Source: Planctomycetota bacterium (GTDB lineage Bacteria; Planctomycetota; UBA1135; UBA2386). From it: a stretch of 53,034 nucleotides of DNA. Below are positions 9,293-20,389 of this stretch, one piece after another (position 1 is the stretch's first letter; each line of letters begins with the position of its first letter). Location: assembly GCA_016794035.1 (NCBI GenBank), contig JAEUHS010000092.1:1-53034 (forward strand), in the 5' to 3' direction. Below the pieces are notes generated by a model, which ran no database searches, was not told the DNA's origin, and worked only from the letters and a program-made list of their open reading frames with translations. The position numbers and the translations under genes were made by a program.

Positions 9293-11404
9293 CTACGACC
9301 GGCCGGTGCGTCGAGGGGCTTCGCGGCGTGGCGCGGGTTCGGCGTCGCGTTCGCGCCGCGGGAGCGGTGCGAGCACGGCGTCCTTCGGCGCCGGCTGCAG
9401 CAGCGCGGCTTCGAGGTCGAAGCGGCGGCCGAGGTCGGCGAGCGTCTGCTTGGCCGTCGCGGCGCGGGCGGCGAGTTGTCGCAGCGGTTCGGCCAGCGCG
9501 GTGAGCCGCTCGCGTTCGGCCGAGAGTTCCTGCAGGCGCGTCTGGAGGCGCGGCGCGTAGGCGGCGAGTTCCTTCTTCAGCCGCGCGATCGCCGCCTCCT
9601 GCCAGCGCGCGCCGAAGAACTGCCGCAGCTGCGCGACCGTCTGCGGCGCCAGGTCCGAGCGGAACTGCGTCACGCACTGGTGCAGGTGCAGGCGACCGGG
9701 TTCGCCGAGCCGCGCCGCCTTGTCCTTGGCTGGGATCTTCGCGTCGGGCCGCTCGGCGGGGCCGAACACGCGTTCGCGGACCTTGTCGAGCGAGCGGAAC
9801 GCGACCAGGTCGAGCAGGCCCTTCTTCAGGGGGATTGCGGCGACGTCGACCGGCACGTTGCCGTCGTTCGGCCACTGCACGGCGCCGAGCCCGGCCAGCG
9901 CGCGCTCCTTCAGGTGGCGCAGGTCGATGCCGGCCCGTTCGAGCAGGTCCCAGACCTCCTCGGGGGCGTCCACGCCGCGGTCGCCGAGGCCGAGTTGCTG
10001 CTCGAACGTGCGCCGGCCGGCGCCCAGCACGTCGTCGCGGTAGTCGCGCACCAGCGGGTTCCACTGCCCCTGCACCAGCCAATCGAGGCTGTGGCTCGAC
10101 AGGAACCAGGTGTCGATCGACGCGCCGAGCGTGCGCAGCAGCTTGGCGCCGCTGTCCCGCGCGCAACGTTCGAGTTCGGCGTCGATCTCGCGCACGCCGC
10201 GCGCGAACGCCGGCGCCCAGTCGAACCGCTGCACCTGCTGCAGGCGCTGCTGTTCCGCGGTGACGCGCGCGCATTCGGCGTCGAGGGTGGTGATCCGTCG
10301 CTGCAGCCGGTCCAGCTCCTCGCTGCCGCTGACGGCCAGCGCCTCGTCGAGCAGGCCCTGGCCGCGCTGCAGCGAGTCGCGTAGGAACGCCGACAGGTAG
10401 TCGGAGCTGGCGAGGTAGTCGGCGAGGTCCTTGCGGAAGCCGGTGAAACTCGCCGGCGCGCGGTCGGCCGGCTGCTTCTGCAGCACGCTGCTCGCCGCGT
10501 GCAGCAGGTCGACCGGGTACATGCGCACGCGGCCTTCGCTGGCCGCCTTCTTCAGCGGCGCCGACATCGCCAGCTGTTCGAACGCGCGCAGCACCGCCTG
10601 CGGCTCGGATTGTTCGAGGCTCGGCACCAGCTTGCCCTCGGGCGACACGTCGCGCTTGTGGCTGTCGACGTTGACCACCAGGAAGATACGCGAGAACAGG
10701 TCCAGCAGCTGCTGGAACTCGGCGAACACCTGTTCGAGGAACAGCGTGTCGCTCTTGACGACGAAGATCGCGCACGCGGCGGCGTTGCGGAACTCGCGCG
10801 TCATGCGGTCGTAGCCGAAGCGCATGCGCGTGTAGAGGCCGGGCGTGTCGACCAGCACCGCGCCCGTGGTCGCCAGTTCGCTGTCGGGCACGCGCACGTC
10901 GACGCGGCGGATCGCGCCGGGGAAGTGCTCCTGCGGGTCGAACGCGGCGCCGCGCTGCTCGGCGGTCCGGATCGCCTGCGCCAGTTCGCCGTGCGCGTTG
11001 TCGATGTGGCGGTGCAGGTCGCGCGCGTCGCGGAAGGTCAGCGTCTGGCCGTCGTAGTTGGTGACGACGTACTCGCGTTGCTTGCCGGCGCTGACGAACA
11101 CGAGGCACGGATAGGCGGGCAGGCTCGACACCTCGCTGACGTAGGCGCCGGCGATGGCGTTCATCAGCGTCGACTTGCCGCTCTTCAGCGGGCCGAAGAT
11201 CAGCACGTAGGCCTGTTGCTCGGCGACCTTGTCACACAGCGACTGCAGCTGGTGCTGCAGGTCCGCGAACGGAGCGCGCAGCGCCTTGCCGGGCGTGTCG
11301 GGGGTGGCGTCGTCGATCGCGCGCAGGGTCGTCGCGAGGTCGAGCAGCAGCGGCCGGAGCGATTCGTCGAACTGCTGGCAGTAGGTGCCGAGCTGGGTGC
11401 GCAT
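9293..11404 (-). CDS. Dynamin-like GTPase
   Basis: 703 residues from the ATG at 11404; the frame is open further upstream, but residues before this Met look non-coding. G1 is GPLKSGKST (residues 71-79), G3 is DTPG (186-189) and G4-like is NVDS (245-248) in FLVVNVDSHKRD. A helical stalk follows the GTPase domain, and the C-terminus is a coiled coil rich in Glu, Arg and Ala. Bacterial dynamin-like proteins reshape or repair membranes and usually act in pairs; here there is no second copy nearby. No membrane segment is evident, so any membrane contact would come through an amphipathic paddle. The gene lies 177 bp downstream of the carbonic-anhydrase-like gene on the same strand. Confidence 0.85.
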   Translation of the reverse strand: MRTQLGTYCQQFDESLRPLLLDLATTLRAIDDATPDTPGKALRAPFADLQHQLQSLCDKVAEQQAYVLIFGPLKSGKSTLMNAIAGAYVSEVSSLPAYPCLVFVSAGKQREYVVTNYDGQTLTFRDARDLHRHIDNAHGELAQAIRTAEQRGAAFDPQEHFPGAIRRVDVRVPDSELATTGAVLVDTPGLYTRMRFGYDRMTREFRNAAACAIFVVKSDTLFLEQVFAEFQQLLDLFSRIFLVVNVDSHKRDVSPEGKLVPSLEQSEPQAVLRAFEQLAMSAPLKKAASEGRVRMYPVDLLHAASSVLQKQPADRAPASFTGFRKDLADYLASSDYLSAFLRDSLQRGQGLLDEALAVSGSEELDRLQRRITTLDAECARVTAEQQRLQQVQRFDWAPAFARGVREIDAELERCARDSGAKLLRTLGASIDTWFLSSHSLDWLVQGQWNPLVRDYRDDVLGAGRRTFEQQLGLGDRGVDAPEEVWDLLERAGIDLRHLKERALAGLGAVQWPNDGNVPVDVAAIPLKKGLLDLVAFRSLDKVRERVFGPAERPDAKIPAKDKAARLGEPGRLHLHQCVTQFRSDLAPQTVAQLRQFFGARWQEAAIARLKKELAAYAPRLQTRLQELSAERERLTALAEPLRQLAARAATAKQTLADLGRRFDLEAALLQPAPKDAVLAPLPRRERDAEPAPRREAPRRTGRS

Positions 11405-11544
11405 GCGGAGGGGGGCGGTCGGCGGGTCGTGGCGAGGGATCGTCGGACCCGTGCACCGTTGGAAGGTGTGGCGGGTCGGACGATTGGAGCGCGTGCGCCC
11501 CGAGAAGGGAGAACCAGCGTCAGGATTTGTGCGCGCCCGGTCCT

Positions 11545-11565
11545 GGAGAACCTGAAGCGTTCTCC
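11545..11565 (-). terminator. Hairpin downstream of the carbonic-anhydrase-like gene
   Basis: GGAGAAC, a 7-base loop and GTTCTCC form a perfect 7-bp stem about 17 bases past the stop of the gene ending at 11582 on the minus strand. There is no T-run, so intrinsic termination is only possible. It would separate that gene from the dynamin-like gene. Confidence 0.4.
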
Positions 11566-11581
11566 ACACGCGCAGCGTCGC

Positions 11582-12349
11582 TCACCGGATCGGCGGCAGT
11601 GTGTACTCGTCGCTGCGCGCGTGCAGCCACGCCAACGCGCGCGTCGTGCCGTCGAGTTCGGCCGGCACGAGGCGCAGCGAACCGGCGGTCGAGCGTTCGC
11701 GCAGCAGATCGCTGGCCGCGAGCACCTGCTGGCACTGCATGCGCACCAGGCACTGGGCCAGCGTCGTGTGCGTGCGAGTCGCCTCGCGGCGCACCGTCGC
11801 GATGCGTTCCGCCAGGGCGTCCTGAGCGAGGCTGACGCCGGCGCGCGTCGCCAGCGCGCGGCACTCGGCGTGGCCGATCACCAGCACCAGCGACAACCGT
11901 TCTTCGGCGACCGCCTGTTCGAGCAGGGCGACCGCCTCGGCCGGCACGAACGGTCCCGGGGCGCTGAGCAGCAGCACGTCGCGCCGCGCGAGCCCGAGCA
12001 GCGCCGGTACGTCGACGTCGGCATCGGCGCAGACGATCGCGGCGCAGACGTAGCGGCCGGCGCCCGCGGGTCGGTCCTTCGGCGCCGGTGCCGGCTGCCG
12101 CGCCGCGCGCGCGGCCACCGCGGCCTCGTTGCCGGCGCGCACGTGCCGCCAGGCGACCAGCGGTGGCAGTTCGGGCTGCGGCGCGTGGGTCGGCCGCATC
12201 GGCGCGCCGTGCTTCACCTCGGCGGCCGGCTGCGCCGGTGTCTGGTCGGGCCCCGCGTCCTGCGCCGGCAGGTGGGCGAGCAGGACGCCGAGCAGGCAGC
12301 CCACCCGGGCTGCGCCGATCGACCGGCGCAGGTCGTGATGCGGTCGCAT
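11582..12349 (-). CDS. Secreted beta-carbonic-anhydrase-like protein
   Basis: 255 residues with an N-terminal signal sequence (hydrophobic core about 12-26, likely cleavage near AHLPAQ). The beta-carbonic-anhydrase landmarks appear in order: the N-terminal RAGN motif (71-74), Cys107 and Asp109 in VCADADVD, and His160 and Cys163 in GHAEC. The spacing from the first Cys to His is 53 residues, near the usual 56. All four possible zinc ligands are kept, but the Arg of the catalytic CxDxR dyad is Asp111. It may bind zinc without normal CO2 hydration, or be a divergent enzyme. The start at 12349 is chosen because it gives a proper signal peptide. It is divergent from korA. Confidence 0.75.
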   Translation of the reverse strand: MRPHHDLRRSIGAARVGCLLGVLLAHLPAQDAGPDQTPAQPAAEVKHGAPMRPTHAPQPELPPLVAWRHVRAGNEAAVAARAARQPAPAPKDRPAGAGRYVCAAIVCADADVDVPALLGLARRDVLLLSAPGPFVPAEAVALLEQAVAEERLSLVLVIGHAECRALATRAGVSLAQDALAERIATVRREATRTHTTLAQCLVRMQCQQVLAASDLLRERSTAGSLRLVPAELDGTTRALAWLHARSDEYTLPPIR

Positions 12350-12545
12350 GGACGTCTTCTCGGCATCGGCGCGCGGCCGGCTTGACGCGGCGCCGCGGGC
12401 CCGCTGCCACGCGCGCCTGGGAGCCAGCCGGTGCGCGGCAGCGGGACGGCGAAATCCGCTGCCGGGGCTGGCGGTGTGGGCCGTCCCTCGTTCGCATGGC
12501 GTGGTGGCGCTCGCGGCGGCATAGTCCACGGCGCAACAGCGATCG

Positions 12546-14435
12546 ATGACAACAACCACCACGACAACGGGTCACGACAAGGGCCTGCAGGACCTCGATC
12601 AGGTCGTCATCCGGTTCGCCGGCGACTCCGGCGACGGCATGCAGCTGACTGGCGACCAGTTCACCCGTACCACGGCGCTGATGGGCAACGACATCGCGAC
12701 GTTCCCCGACTTCCCGGCCGAGATCCGCGCGCCGGCGGGCACGCTGCCGGGCGTCTCGGCGTTCCAGCTGCGCTTCTCGAGCTTCGACATCCACACGCCG
12801 GGCGACGCACCCGACGTGCTGGTGGCGATGAACCCGGCGGCCCTGAAGGTGCACCTGAAGGAGCTGAAGCGCGACGGCATCCTGCTGTTGAACACCGCGT
12901 CGTTCGGTCCGCTCGACCTGAAGAAGGCCAAGTACGACGCCGACCCGCGCAGCGACGGCTCGCTGTCGGGCTGGCGCGTGATCGAGGTCGACCTGGAGGC
13001 GCGCACGCGCGAGGCGCTCGCGAGCTCGCCGCTCGACACCCGCAGCAAGGACCGCTGCAAGAACATGTACGCGCTCGGCATCCTCTACTGGATGTTCCAC
13101 CGCGACATGGCGCCGACCGAGAAGGCGATCGCGCAGAAGTTCGCCAAGAAGCCCGACATCGTCGCCGCCAACCTCGCGGCGATGCAGGCGGGGCATGCCT
13201 ACGCCGAGACGACGGAGATCTTCCAGACCGCGTACCGGGTCGCGCCGGCGCCGATGCAGCCCGGCACCTACCGCAACATCATGGGCAACCAGGCCCTGTG
13301 CCTGGGTCTGGTCGCGGCGGCGCAGAAGGCCGGCATCGAGGTGTTCCTCGGCAGCTATCCGATCACGCCGGCGTCGGACATCCTGCACCAGCTCAGCACC
13401 TACAAGCACCTCGGCGTGGTCACCTTCCAGGCCGAGGACGAGATCGCCGCGGTCGCCAGCGCGATCGGTGCCAGCTACGCCGGCAAGCTCGGCGTGACGT
13501 CGACCTCCGGCCCGGGCCTGGCGCTGAAGGCCGAGGCGATCGGCCTCGCGGTGATGGCCGAGCTGCCGCTGGTGGTGTTGAACGTGCAGCGCGCCGGTCC
13601 GAGCACCGGCATGCCGACCAAGACCCAGCAGGCGGACCTGCTGCAGGCCATGTTCGGCCGCAACGGCGAGTCACCGGTCGCGGTGCTGGCTGCGTCGACG
13701 CCCGCGGACGCGTTCGAGGTCGGCTACGAGGCCGTGCGCATCGCGATCGAGCACATGGTGCCGGTGGTGGTGTTGTCGGACGGCTACATCGCCAACGGCA
13801 GCGAGCCGTGGCTGCTGCCCGACGTCGACAAGCTGCCGGCGATCACGGTGAAGTACGCGCCGCCCGGCGCGGCCGGGGTGAAGTTCGAACCCTATGCGCG
13901 CGACCCGAAGACATTGGCGCGGCCGTGGGCCAGGCCCGGCACGCCGGGGCTGGTGCACCGCATCGGCGGCCTCGAGAAGCAGGACGTCACCGGCAACATC
14001 AGCTACGACCCAGACAACCACCAGCACATGATCGACACGCGCGCGCAGAAGGTCGCCAACATCGCCGACGGCCTGCCGCCGCTGGTTGCGTTCGGCGAAC
14101 GCACCGGCGACGTGCTGGTGCTGGGCTGGGGCAGTCCGCGCGGCGCGATCACCGCGGCCGTGCAACGGTTGCAGAAGCAGGGCCACAGGATCAGCGCCGC
14201 GTTCCTGCGGCACCTGAACCCGCTGCCGAAGGATCTCGGCGAGCTGATGCGCGGCTTCCGGCGCGTCGTGCTGCCGGAACTCAACAAGGGTCAGTTGGCG
14301 ATGCTGCTGCGCGCGAAGTACCTGATCGACGTTCACAGCCACAGCCAGGTGAACGGGCAGCCGTTCAAGAGCCATGACATCGAGAGCCACCTGGCCAAGG
14401 TGGTCGCCGAAGTGACGCAGGAGGTGCAGAGGTGA
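12546..14435 (+). CDS. korA: 2-oxoacid:ferredoxin oxidoreductase, alpha subunit with fused gamma domain
   Basis: 629 residues. After a poly-Thr N-terminus, the gamma domain (about 15-210) begins VVIRFAGDSGDGMQLTGDQF, typical of fused KorA proteins. The alpha domain follows, with GNQALCLGLVAAAQKAG and the SYPITPASDILHQL motif that contacts the thiamine pyrimidine, and GPSTGMPTKTQQADLLQ. With KorB it oxidises 2-oxoglutarate (or a related 2-oxoacid) to the acyl-CoA and reduces ferredoxin, working in the TCA cycle. Its stop overlaps the GTG start of korB. No ferredoxin or KorC/KorD subunit is adjacent, so this is the two-gene form seen in aerobes. Substrate choice is inferred from subunit architecture. 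Confidence 0.93.
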   Translation: MTTTTTTTGHDKGLQDLDQVVIRFAGDSGDGMQLTGDQFTRTTALMGNDIATFPDFPAEIRAPAGTLPGVSAFQLRFSSFDIHTPGDAPDVLVAMNPAALKVHLKELKRDGILLLNTASFGPLDLKKAKYDADPRSDGSLSGWRVIEVDLEARTREALASSPLDTRSKDRCKNMYALGILYWMFHRDMAPTEKAIAQKFAKKPDIVAANLAAMQAGHAYAETTEIFQTAYRVAPAPMQPGTYRNIMGNQALCLGLVAAAQKAGIEVFLGSYPITPASDILHQLSTYKHLGVVTFQAEDEIAAVASAIGASYAGKLGVTSTSGPGLALKAEAIGLAVMAELPLVVLNVQRAGPSTGMPTKTQQADLLQAMFGRNGESPVAVLAASTPADAFEVGYEAVRIAIEHMVPVVVLSDGYIANGSEPWLLPDVDKLPAITVKYAPPGAAGVKFEPYARDPKTLARPWARPGTPGLVHRIGGLEKQDVTGNISYDPDNHQHMIDTRAQKVANIADGLPPLVAFGERTGDVLVLGWGSPRGAITAAVQRLQKQGHRISAAFLRHLNPLPKDLGELMRGFRRVVLPELNKGQLAMLLRAKYLIDVHSHSQVNGQPFKSHDIESHLAKVVAEVTQEVQR

Positions 14436-15442
14436 CCAGTGTCGACAAGCCCGTGCTGAGCAAGAAGGACTACAAGACCGACCAGGACGTGCGGTGGTGT
14501 CCCGGCTGCGGCGACTACGCGATCCTCAACGCCGTGCAGGGGGCGTTCGCCAAGCTCGGCAAGCAGTTGCACGAGACCGTGATCATCAGCGGCATCGGCT
14601 GCAGCTCGCGGTTTCCGTACTACATGGAGACCTACGGGTTCCACACGATCCACGGCCGCGCGCCGGCGGTCGCGACCGGCGTCAAGGTCGCCAACCCGGA
14701 GCTCGACGTGTGGGTGGTCACCGGCGACGGCGACGCGATGTCGATCGGCGGCAACCACTTCATCCACGCGATGCGACGCAACGTCGGGCTGAAGATCCTG
14801 ATGTTCAACAACCGCATCTACGGCCTGACCAAGGGCCAGTACTCGCCGACCAGCGAGCAGGGCAAGGTCACCAAGAGCTCGCCGCTGGGCAGCATCGACT
14901 ACCCGTTCTCACCGATCGCGCTGTCGCTCGGCGCCGGCGGCACGTTCCTCGCGCGCGGCGTCGACGTGTTCGGCGCGCACCTCGAGGAGCTCGTCGGCAA
15001 GGCGTCGGCTCATCACGGCACGGCGATGATCGAGATCTACCAGAACTGCAACATCTTCAACGACGGCGCCTTCAAGGGCTTCACCGACAAGGCCGAGCGC
15101 GACGAACGCATCCTCTATCTCGAGCACGGCAGACCGCTGCTGTTCGGCGCCAACAAGGACAAGGGCATCCGCTTCGATGCGAACTTCCAACCGCAGATCG
15201 TGACCGGCGGTGAGCTCGGCAGCGCCTTCGTGTGGGACGAGACCGCGGTGAACGCGGCGCCGGCGATGGCGCTGGCGACCATGAGCGAGGCCGACTTCCC
15301 GGTGCCGCTCGGCGTGTTCCGCCGCCGCGAGAAGCCGACGTTCGAGGCCGGCATGCGCGCGCAGGTGGCGGCCGCGAAGCTGAAGAAGCAGCAGTCGCTG
15401 CGCGACCTGCTCTACGCCGGTGAGATCTGGGACGTGAAGTAG
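14432..15442 (+). CDS. korB: 2-oxoacid:ferredoxin oxidoreductase, beta subunit
   Basis: 336 residues from a GTG that overlaps the korA stop (GTGA). CxxC-type cysteines appear in WCPGCGDY, and GIGCSSRFPYYM and HGRAPAVATGVK mark the TPP pocket. The thiamine diphosphate-Mg motif runs from TGDGDAMSIGGNH to NNRIYGLTKGQYSPTS. This subunit carries TPP and the iron-sulfur cluster. The last codons and the stop lie inside an 18-bp perfect hairpin (15432-15470), so transcription probably ends here, before the convergent lipoprotein gene. Confidence 0.94.
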   Translation: MTSVDKPVLSKKDYKTDQDVRWCPGCGDYAILNAVQGAFAKLGKQLHETVIISGIGCSSRFPYYMETYGFHTIHGRAPAVATGVKVANPELDVWVVTGDGDAMSIGGNHFIHAMRRNVGLKILMFNNRIYGLTKGQYSPTSEQGKVTKSSPLGSIDYPFSPIALSLGAGGTFLARGVDVFGAHLEELVGKASAHHGTAMIEIYQNCNIFNDGAFKGFTDKAERDERILYLEHGRPLLFGANKDKGIRFDANFQPQIVTGGELGSAFVWDETAVNAAPAMALATMSEADFPVPLGVFRRREKPTFEAGMRAQVAAAKLKKQQSLRDLLYAGEIWDVK

Positions 15443-15470
15443 GGCGAGCGAGGCTCGCCCTACTTCACGT
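15432..15470 (+). terminator. 18-bp perfect hairpin containing the korB stop codon
   Basis: Positions 15432-15449 and 15453-15470 are exact reverse complements, with loop GAG. The TAG stop of korB (15440-15442) lies within the left arm. No T-run follows. This is far longer than chance and is a likely transcription terminator or mRNA-stabilising structure between convergent genes. Confidence 0.7.
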
Positions 15471-15482
15471 CGCTGCCAGGGC

Positions 15483-15573
15483 GCCGCCGCAACGCGGTGG
15501 CCGTACGCCAGCGAATCGGCGCAACCGCCACCGCTGCGTCGGCGCGAGGCCGGCTGGCGAGCGCGCCAGCGCG
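15483..15573. repeat. Dispersed intergenic repeat, copy A
   Basis: Contains the shared 17-mer (ACGCGGTGGCCGTACGC, 15492-15508). Inverted arms GCGGTGG (15494-15500) and CCACCGC (15528-15534) surround it. A further hairpin, GCTGGCG/CGCCAGC (15553-15559 and 15564-15570), ends just before the stop of the lipoprotein gene at 15577 and could also terminate it. About 65 bp can be aligned, with small gaps, to the reverse complement of the copies at 22085-22300. Confidence 0.65.
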
Positions 15574-15576
15574 GGG

Positions 15577-15972
15577 CTACATCGACAGCAGGCCCTTGAG
15601 CTGGTTCAGCGTCGGCCCGATCACCGCGGTCACGGCCGGGTTGTCGAGCAGGCCCGTGATCAGGCCCATGGTCTCGCCCGTGATGCCATACTTGGCGAGC
15701 GTGTCGGCGCCGAGCTTCTTGACGCCGCTGGTGGCATCGGCGACGGCGCCGCCGGCCATGCCCTTCAGCGAGGCCACGACCGAGTCGAGCGGGCCCTTGG
15801 CGGCTTCGGCGGTGACGCCGTCGGTGATGCCGGCCAGCAACTTGTTGACGTCGACGGAGTCGAGGGCGCCGCTGGCGACCGACTTGGTGGTCTGGGCGTC
15901 GTTGCCGGTCATGCCGCAGCCGGCGAACGGGATGCAGGCGAGGAGGACGAGGGAGAGGAGGGAACGGTTCAT
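15577..15972 (-). CDS. Small putative lipoprotein, function unknown
   Basis: 131 residues from the ATG at 15972. A short signal sequence (MNRSLLSLVLLACIPFAGC) ends in a lipobox-like FAGC, with Cys at residue 19, so the mature protein is probably lipid-anchored. The rest is a soluble, helix-prone region rich in Gly, Ala, Val and Leu, without Cys or known motifs; it contains pairs such as GVTAEAAKGPLDSVVASL and GMAGGAVADATSGVKKL. I do not recognise the family. It is divergent from the ArsR-methyltransferase gene (145 bp between starts), so the operator there might also affect it. Confidence 0.7.
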   Translation of the reverse strand: MNRSLLSLVLLACIPFAGCGMTGNDAQTTKSVASGALDSVDVNKLLAGITDGVTAEAAKGPLDSVVASLKGMAGGAVADATSGVKKLGADTLAKYGITGETMGLITGLLDNPAVTAVIGPTLNQLKGLLSM

Positions 15973-16083
15973 GCCGGGATCGTTCCACGTCACCGGGGTC
16001 AGGGCAACGGAAGGGCATGGAAAGGTCGGACTTGCGGCGCTCTGCCTACGGACCTCCACGGCTCTCGAGGCGGGCCCGATGAA

Positions 16084-16103
16084 ATATCATGATGTTGTGA
16101 TAT
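16084..16103. promoter_or_regulatory. ArsR-type operator upstream of the regulator and ahcY
   Basis: ATATCA (16084-16089) and TGATAT (16098-16103) form an inverted repeat with an 8-base spacer, 13 bp before the regulator's ATG. The overlapping ATCATGAT (16086-16093) is itself a palindrome. This AT-rich stretch stands out sharply in a 70% GC region. ArsR-family repressors bind imperfect palindromes of this kind, so the gene next to it is the probable binder (autoregulation plus ahcY control). Confidence 0.65.
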
Positions 16104-16116
16104 GTTGATCTGAGCG

Positions 16117-18651
<2,535 letters not shown>

Positions 18652-18652
<1 letters not shown>

Positions 18653-18680
18653 TGAGGCTCGCCCTGCGGGCGAGACTCAC
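18652..18680 (+). terminator. 13-bp hairpin directly at the ahcY stop
   Basis: GTGAGGCTCGCCC (18652-18664) pairs with GGGCGAGACTCAC (18668-18680), with one mismatch and loop TGC. It begins on the last base of the stop codon. No T-run follows. Confidence 0.6.
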
Positions 18681-18690
18681 GGACGATCGC

Positions 18691-18711
18691 CGCCGCCGCA
18701 ACGCGGCGGCG
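18691..18711. terminator. Second hairpin between convergent ahcY and lepB
   Basis: CGCCGCCGC, loop AAC, GCGGCGGCG: a perfect 9-bp stem 10 bases before the lepB stop. The CGCCGCCGCAACGCGG part is shared with repeat copy A near 15484. It probably terminates from both sides. Confidence 0.55.
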
Positions 18712-18721
18712 ACGGACCCGG

Positions 18722-19294
18722 CTAGAAGACCGCGAGGTTCGCCAGCGGCCAGAAGCGGGCGCGCACGCGGCCCTTCAGCAGCGCTTCGTCGACGAGGCCG
18801 AAATCGCGTGAGTCGCAGCTGACGGGTCGGTTGTCTCCGAGCACGAAGAACTGGCCGGGCGGCACGGCGGTCTCGTGCAGCGCCTGATGGTCCGGGATGC
18901 AGCCGTAGTCGTCGGCTGCCTCGCCGTTGACCATCAGCAAGCCGTCGACCATCGACACGTGGTCACCGGGCAGCGCGACGACGCGCTTGACGAAGTCGAC
19001 CTCGGGGTTGCGCGGATAGCGCAGGATCACGACGTCGCCCCGACTCACGTCGGCGAGGTTGTAGGACACCCGGTCGACCACGAGCCGGTCGCCGTCGTGC
19101 AGGCACGGTTCCATCGAGGTGCCCTTGACCACCGACACCTGGATCACGAACAGGTGCACCACGACCATCAGCGAGGCGCCGAGCATCGCGTCGACGACGA
19201 AGCGGGTGGTCGGTGAGAGACGCCGTCGCCGTCGGGTCGACGGCCTGGCAGCAGCGTCGACGGGCGGTCTGGCCGCAGCAGAACAGAACCACAT
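18722..19294 (-). CDS. lepB: Signal peptidase I
   Basis: 190 residues, on the short side of the family. An Arg-rich cytoplasmic start (RRRRR at 21-25) precedes one membrane anchor (about 33-55). The catalytic Ser60 lies in KGTSMEP (box B) and Lys103 in DFVKRVVALPGD (box D). Box E is GDNRPVSCDSRDFG. It cleaves signal peptides of exported preproteins at the outer face of the inner membrane. A start further inside is possible because the first 25 residues are low complexity. It is divergent from the HDOD gene and convergent with ahcY. Confidence 0.92.
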   Translation of the reverse strand: MWFCSAAARPPVDAAARPSTRRRRRLSPTTRFVVDAMLGASLMVVVHLFVIQVSVVKGTSMEPCLHDGDRLVVDRVSYNLADVSRGDVVILRYPRNPEVDFVKRVVALPGDHVSMVDGLLMVNGEAADDYGCIPDHQALHETAVPPGQFFVLGDNRPVSCDSRDFGLVDEALLKGRVRARFWPLANLAVF

Positions 19295-19473
19295 CGCCGC
19301 TGGCTATCGGCGTCGGGTGGCAACCGCTTGAGACCCGTGGCAGGGCGCGCGCGTGCCGTTCGCCACCGGCCCATCGCGCGGGCCGTGGAGCGCCGTTTCG
19401 TCGCACGGCTCTCCAGCCGGGACCTCCTAGGGGAACTCCCGTAAAGGCGTGGCCGCGCCGTGGCCGAAACCCC

Positions 19474-20382
19474 ATGCGGAACCACATCGCGCCAGCACCC
19501 ATGCATCCATCAACTCTCGGCCACCTCGCCCAGCAAGAGAAGACTCGTCGCGAGATCCTGCACAAGAGCGACCTGATCCCGCCGCTGCCAGACCTGGTCG
19601 CGGTCGTGCTCAGCGCCTTGAACAAGCAGGAGACCGAGCCGCAGGACCTCGAGCAGCTGATGCAGAACGATCAGGTGCTGGTCGCCAAGATGCTGGCGAT
19701 GGTCAACTCGCCGTTCTATGGCATGAACCGCACGATCCGGACCGTGCGGGAGGCCGTCATGGTGCTCGGTTTCCGCGGCGTGCGCAGCCTCGTGCTCGCC
19801 ACCAGCACCGCGAAGTTCCTGCAGCGCGACTACTCGTGCTACGGGCATGGCCCCAAGGGTCTGTGGCTGCACGCCATCTGCGTCGCCGCCGGTGCCAAGG
19901 CGCTGGCGCGCGAGTGCAAGCTCGGCGCCGAGGCTGCGGAGCAGCTGTTCGTCGCCGGCCTGCTGCACGACATCGGCAAGATGCTGCTGGTCAACTACCT
20001 GGCCGACAGCGGCAAGCGCTTCGACGGGGTGCAGTCGATCACCGAGTTCGAGCGCACCACGATCGGCCTCGACCATACGGAGGCGGGTGCGCTGGTGACG
20101 GCGAAGTGGAACCTCGCCAGCGACATCCAGGAGGTCATCAAGGCCCATCACGACGCGGCCAACGGTTCCGTGGCGCGGGCGGTGGCGGCGGTGCGGCTGG
20201 CCGATGCGGTCGCCCACGAGATCGGGGTCGGCTACCTGCCCGGCAAGGCGCCGGCAGCGGCGATCCTGCCGGCGGACATCGCATCGCTGGCGCTGTCGAA
20301 CGAGGCCTGGTCGGCGGTGCGGGACCGCATGGCGGCGCAGATGGACGAGGCGACCGCCGCGCTGGCCGGTCTCGGCGGGTGA
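19474..20382 (+). CDS. HDOD-domain signalling protein
   Basis: 302 residues from the ATG at 19474 (the ATG at 19501 is an alternative; neither has a clear ribosome-binding site). The HDOD region spans about 30-230, with the family stretches LIPPLPDL, VLVAKMLAMVNSPFYGM and GVRSLVLATSTAKF, and an intact HD pair in GLLHDIGKMLL. HDOD proteins are regulatory relatives of HD phosphohydrolases, often partnered with phosphatases, kinases or cyclic-di-GMP enzymes. It lies 7 bp before the PP2C phosphatase gene, so the two probably work in one pathway. Confidence 0.87.
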   Translation: MRNHIAPAPMHPSTLGHLAQQEKTRREILHKSDLIPPLPDLVAVVLSALNKQETEPQDLEQLMQNDQVLVAKMLAMVNSPFYGMNRTIRTVREAVMVLGFRGVRSLVLATSTAKFLQRDYSCYGHGPKGLWLHAICVAAGAKALARECKLGAEAAEQLFVAGLLHDIGKMLLVNYLADSGKRFDGVQSITEFERTTIGLDHTEAGALVTAKWNLASDIQEVIKAHHDAANGSVARAVAAVRLADAVAHEIGVGYLPGKAPAAAILPADIASLALSNEAWSAVRDRMAAQMDEATAALAGLGG

Positions 20383-20389
20383 TGTCGAG

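Noticed and set aside
19373..19473. Cyclic-di-GMP (GEMM) riboswitch before the HDOD gene
   Set aside because: The conserved GGGACGCAAAGCC-like segment is absent.
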